Assembly: GCF_014529535.1 (NCBI RefSeq)
Contig: NW_023504022.1
Coordinates: 1,050,986-1,114,985 of the forward strand
DNA: 64,000 bases
DNA from: Bradysia coprophila
Lineage: Eukaryota; Arthropoda; Insecta; Diptera; Sciaridae
Reading direction: 5' to 3'
The notes beneath the pieces are model-generated. The model was not told where the DNA came from. It searched no databases and saw nothing but the letters and a program-made list of their open reading frames with translations. The position numbers and the translations under genes were made by a program. The first letter of the stretch is position 1; every line of letters begins with the position of its first letter. Shown here piece by piece: positions 61,335-64,000 of the stretch.

Positions 61335-62329
61335 AAACGAGCCATCAGAACAGTCGGAGCAACTGAGCCCCGTACAAACCCGTATATCTATTGCGTACGT
61401 GACCCTAGTGCGTCTGTCACCCTACTTTGACCGTAAGCCTATTGCGCCGGTTAATGTAGTTAAAGTAAAATTATTATGTAATGTGTACATCTTACAAATT
61501 GCGCATAGCGCAATTACGAAGCCCCGTACGACGTTCCCTTCAAATGAAACAAAAATTTCAAATCGCCCTAAAAATTTTATTTTTTTGAGTATAAATACAC
61601 AAAGGGTCTAGTATCGGCCTCAGTCCGAGGACCCAAATATAAAAAAAAATTTCAACTACATTCTATTCGGCCTTTGATTACCTTCCAAATGAAACAAAAA
61701 TTAAGAAAAACGGATGAAATTTACTCGAGTTATATGTGAAATTCATATAGGGCCCTAGTAGCGGCCTTAGGCCAAGGACCCATTTTTTTTCAACAACATT
61801 CTATTCGGCCTTCGATTACCTTCCAAACCAAACAAAAATTACGAAAAACGAATGAAATTTACTCGAGTTCTATGTAAAATACACATAGGGCCCTAGTAGC
61901 ATTTCACTTCTAAGGCCCTAACTCACGGTCCACTCACCCGATTTTAAAAAACTTTTTTTTCCTGGATTGGTATTGACAATACCTATCATTTGCCGTGTTA
62001 CATTTCCATCGTTTATTTTGCCATAAATATCACCAAAAGACCTTAAATCACTTAGGTGGCCCTAACTCACGAAGGGCCGACCCGAATATGCCCATCTTCG
62101 AGCTTAGCTATTTCGACTATCTTTCAGGGATTTTTTTTTTTTGAAATCGGATTTGATTTACTCAAGATATTGACGTGACAGACAGACGGACAGACAATAT
62201 TTTTATTGCAGATTCGTCATCTATGAACATAGGCAAACACTTTGCCCTTACCGTCTGCTTCGAATTCCATCAATTACACACGGCATCGTAATCCTATAAG
62301 CCCCTTTGTACTTCCTACGGGGCTAAAAA
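61335..62329 (+). mobile_element. F1 repeat copy with short tandem block
   Basis: AAACGAGCCATCAGAACAG to CCTACGGGGCTAAAAA. Its middle matches the 1271-2206 copy but has two tandem intervals (CAC-type words at 61598, 61744 and 61882) instead of three. Confidence 0.85.
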
Positions 62330-62743
62330 TTGAAAAAAATTAATTTTGTCTCTCACACGGAGTACTTTTTTGGTAAGTGGAAATCTAGCCTTACATAAAT
62401 TCAACTCAGAGAGAGTATGTGGTGATCGTGATATCATTTCTCATCTCTCTGCTGGAAAACTAGAAAGACATTTTAGAAAATAGATGCCGTTGTATTCGCT
62501 AAGGATCACAATCCAGAATTTTCATTTCAATCCGTATTTATCGACTTACAGATACAGTTAGAGGCAGTGAGACATTAATTCGCTTCATTTGTTTTTCAAC
62601 TTGTCCCTTCCTGCTATTGACCCCTAGCCCAACCCTGCCCTTCCCCACCTGTCTCTCGTGTTTTCTTTTGATTTAGTTTTTAGTTTCTCGATTTACGTTT
62701 GTAAAAATATAAAATGCAAAAGAAAATGTAAAAATGTTGAAGG
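62330..62743. other. Spacer between inverted F1 copies
   Basis: Unique-looking AT-rich sequence with no gene seen. Confidence 0.4.
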
Positions 62744-63990
62744 TTTTTAGCCCCGTACGAAGTACGAAGGAGCTTATAGGATTACGGTGCCGTGTGTAAT
62801 TGATGGAATTCGAAGCAGGCGGTAAGGGCAAAGTGTTTGCCTATGTTCATAGATGACGAATCCGCAATATAAATTTTGTCTGTCCGTCTGTCCGTCTGTG
62901 ACGTCGATATCTTGAGTAAATCAAATCATATTTCAAAAAATACATTTTTCCCTGAAAGGTAGCTGAAATTGTGAGGCTAGTTCGAAGATAGGCGATTTTG
63001 GGTCGACCCCTCCCGAGTTGGGGCCCCATAAGTGCTAAAGATTTCTCTGGCCATTTAAAGGCTACACTTGTAAGTGATACGTCAAATGAAAGGTATTTAC
63101 AATACCGATCGACAAAAAAAAAGTTTATGGAAATTGGATGACCGACTCGTGAGTTAGACCCCTTGGTGTGAACTAGGTACAGGGCGGCAAGCCGTTTTTG
63201 TAGGTTGGCCAAACTTGAACGGATTATGATGGATTTTGCTTTATTAGAGAGGCATTGACCGTACCAATCAGGGAACAAAAAGTTTATGAAATTAGGTTGA
63301 CCGGAGCGTGAGCTAGATCCCTTGGAGTGAGCTCATATCCGGCCACTCGGCCGTACAGTGAAGGTGGTGTTTTTTAGTAATATCTCGAGTAAACTTTGAC
63401 CGAATTTCATGAATTTTTTTTTGTTTGAAAGGTACTAAAGGTACTAACGAATGTAAAGCAGCTGTACTACTTTCCACCTCCTAACAAAATGGCCGTCGGC
63501 CGCCATTTTGGATATTTGTAAAATCAATATAAATCGGTGAAAATGATACTTACAAAGTCACTGATCAATGGAAGTGTGTTGGGTGTTTCAAGGATCCCAA
63601 ATATGGATATCTATATATACATATATATAGCTATTTTGAGCTATATAACGGTATAGATAGTTATTTTGAGCTATATACTAGCATATATATCAGTAAATTG
63701 TTTATTTATAGGTAAATATAGGTTAATATAGGACTGAGGAAATTTTAGGTCAATTTGAAATTTGTGGTACGTTTGAACGGAACATCGTACGGGGCTTCGT
63801 AATTGCGCTATGCGCAACTTTTAAGACGTACAAATTTCATAAGAATTTTACTTTACCGACATTTACGGGCGCAGTAGACTTACGGTAAGAGTAGTGCGAC
63901 GGACCCACTAGGGTCACGTGCGCAATAGATGTACGGGTTCGTACGGGGCTCAGTCGCAGCAAACGCTCCGACTGTTCTGACGGCTCGTTT
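62744..63990 (-). mobile_element. F1 repeat, full-length copy
   Basis: Reverse copy from AGCCCCGTACGAAGTACGAA (62750) to GACGGCTCGTTT (63990), collinear with 36478-37702 including the TATATAGC block. With 61335-62329 it forms an inverted pair about 410 bp apart. Confidence 0.85.
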
Positions 63991-64000
63991 AGTTCAGTTT

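Noticed and set aside
1..64000. CRISPR array, bacterial operon or viral genome
   Set aside because: Repeats are dispersed or inverted rather than regularly spaced with unique spacers, genes are spliced, and no viral or prokaryotic gene set is present.

Overview
The window looks like AT-rich insect nuclear DNA, most likely from a lower (nematoceran) fly such as a fungus gnat. Three things support this: genes with short GT-AG introns, two insect-type gustatory receptor genes, and a very heavy load of short inverted-repeat elements. The species assignment is inference; nothing in the sequence names it. There is no bacterial, viral or organellar content that I can support.

Layout. Bases 244-990 hold the 3' end of a protein disulfide isomerase (PDIA5-like, ending in KDEL, + strand). 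Bases 2615-4074 hold a complete DNAJC9-type histone co-chaperone (- strand, 4 exons). Bases 7540-13069 are a nest of three transposable elements: a foldback element with about 750 bp arms, a 3.9 kb element with GC-rich termini inside it, and a hAT-like MITE inside that. Bases 13674-16035 hold a complete five-exon voltage-gated proton channel (Hv1, - strand). Bases 18035-20788 hold a seven-exon secreted DUF3105/TP53I13-like protein (+). Two gustatory receptors follow at 24451-25371 (C-terminal exons not found) and 29011-31200 (complete, 4 exons). Bases 34731-35071 encode an 89-residue secreted basic peptide with its own TATA promoter. From 43541 to at least 58238 lies a secreted PAN/Apple-domain protein with a long Tyr/Pro/Asn/Asp-rich region; its introns are packed with repeats and its 3' end was not found.

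The rest is mostly mobile DNA. Six long copies of one repeat family (here called F1, about 0.9-1.25 kb) and two of a sister family (F2) end in a small stem-loop whose stem differs between the families by a compensatory base-pair change. At least seven MITE or foldback families lie between and inside genes, several with intact target-site duplications. The neighbouring genes share no obvious pathway.

All spliced models were built by hand from splice consensus and reading-frame continuity. Every exon junction given is phase-consistent, but none is confirmed by transcripts.
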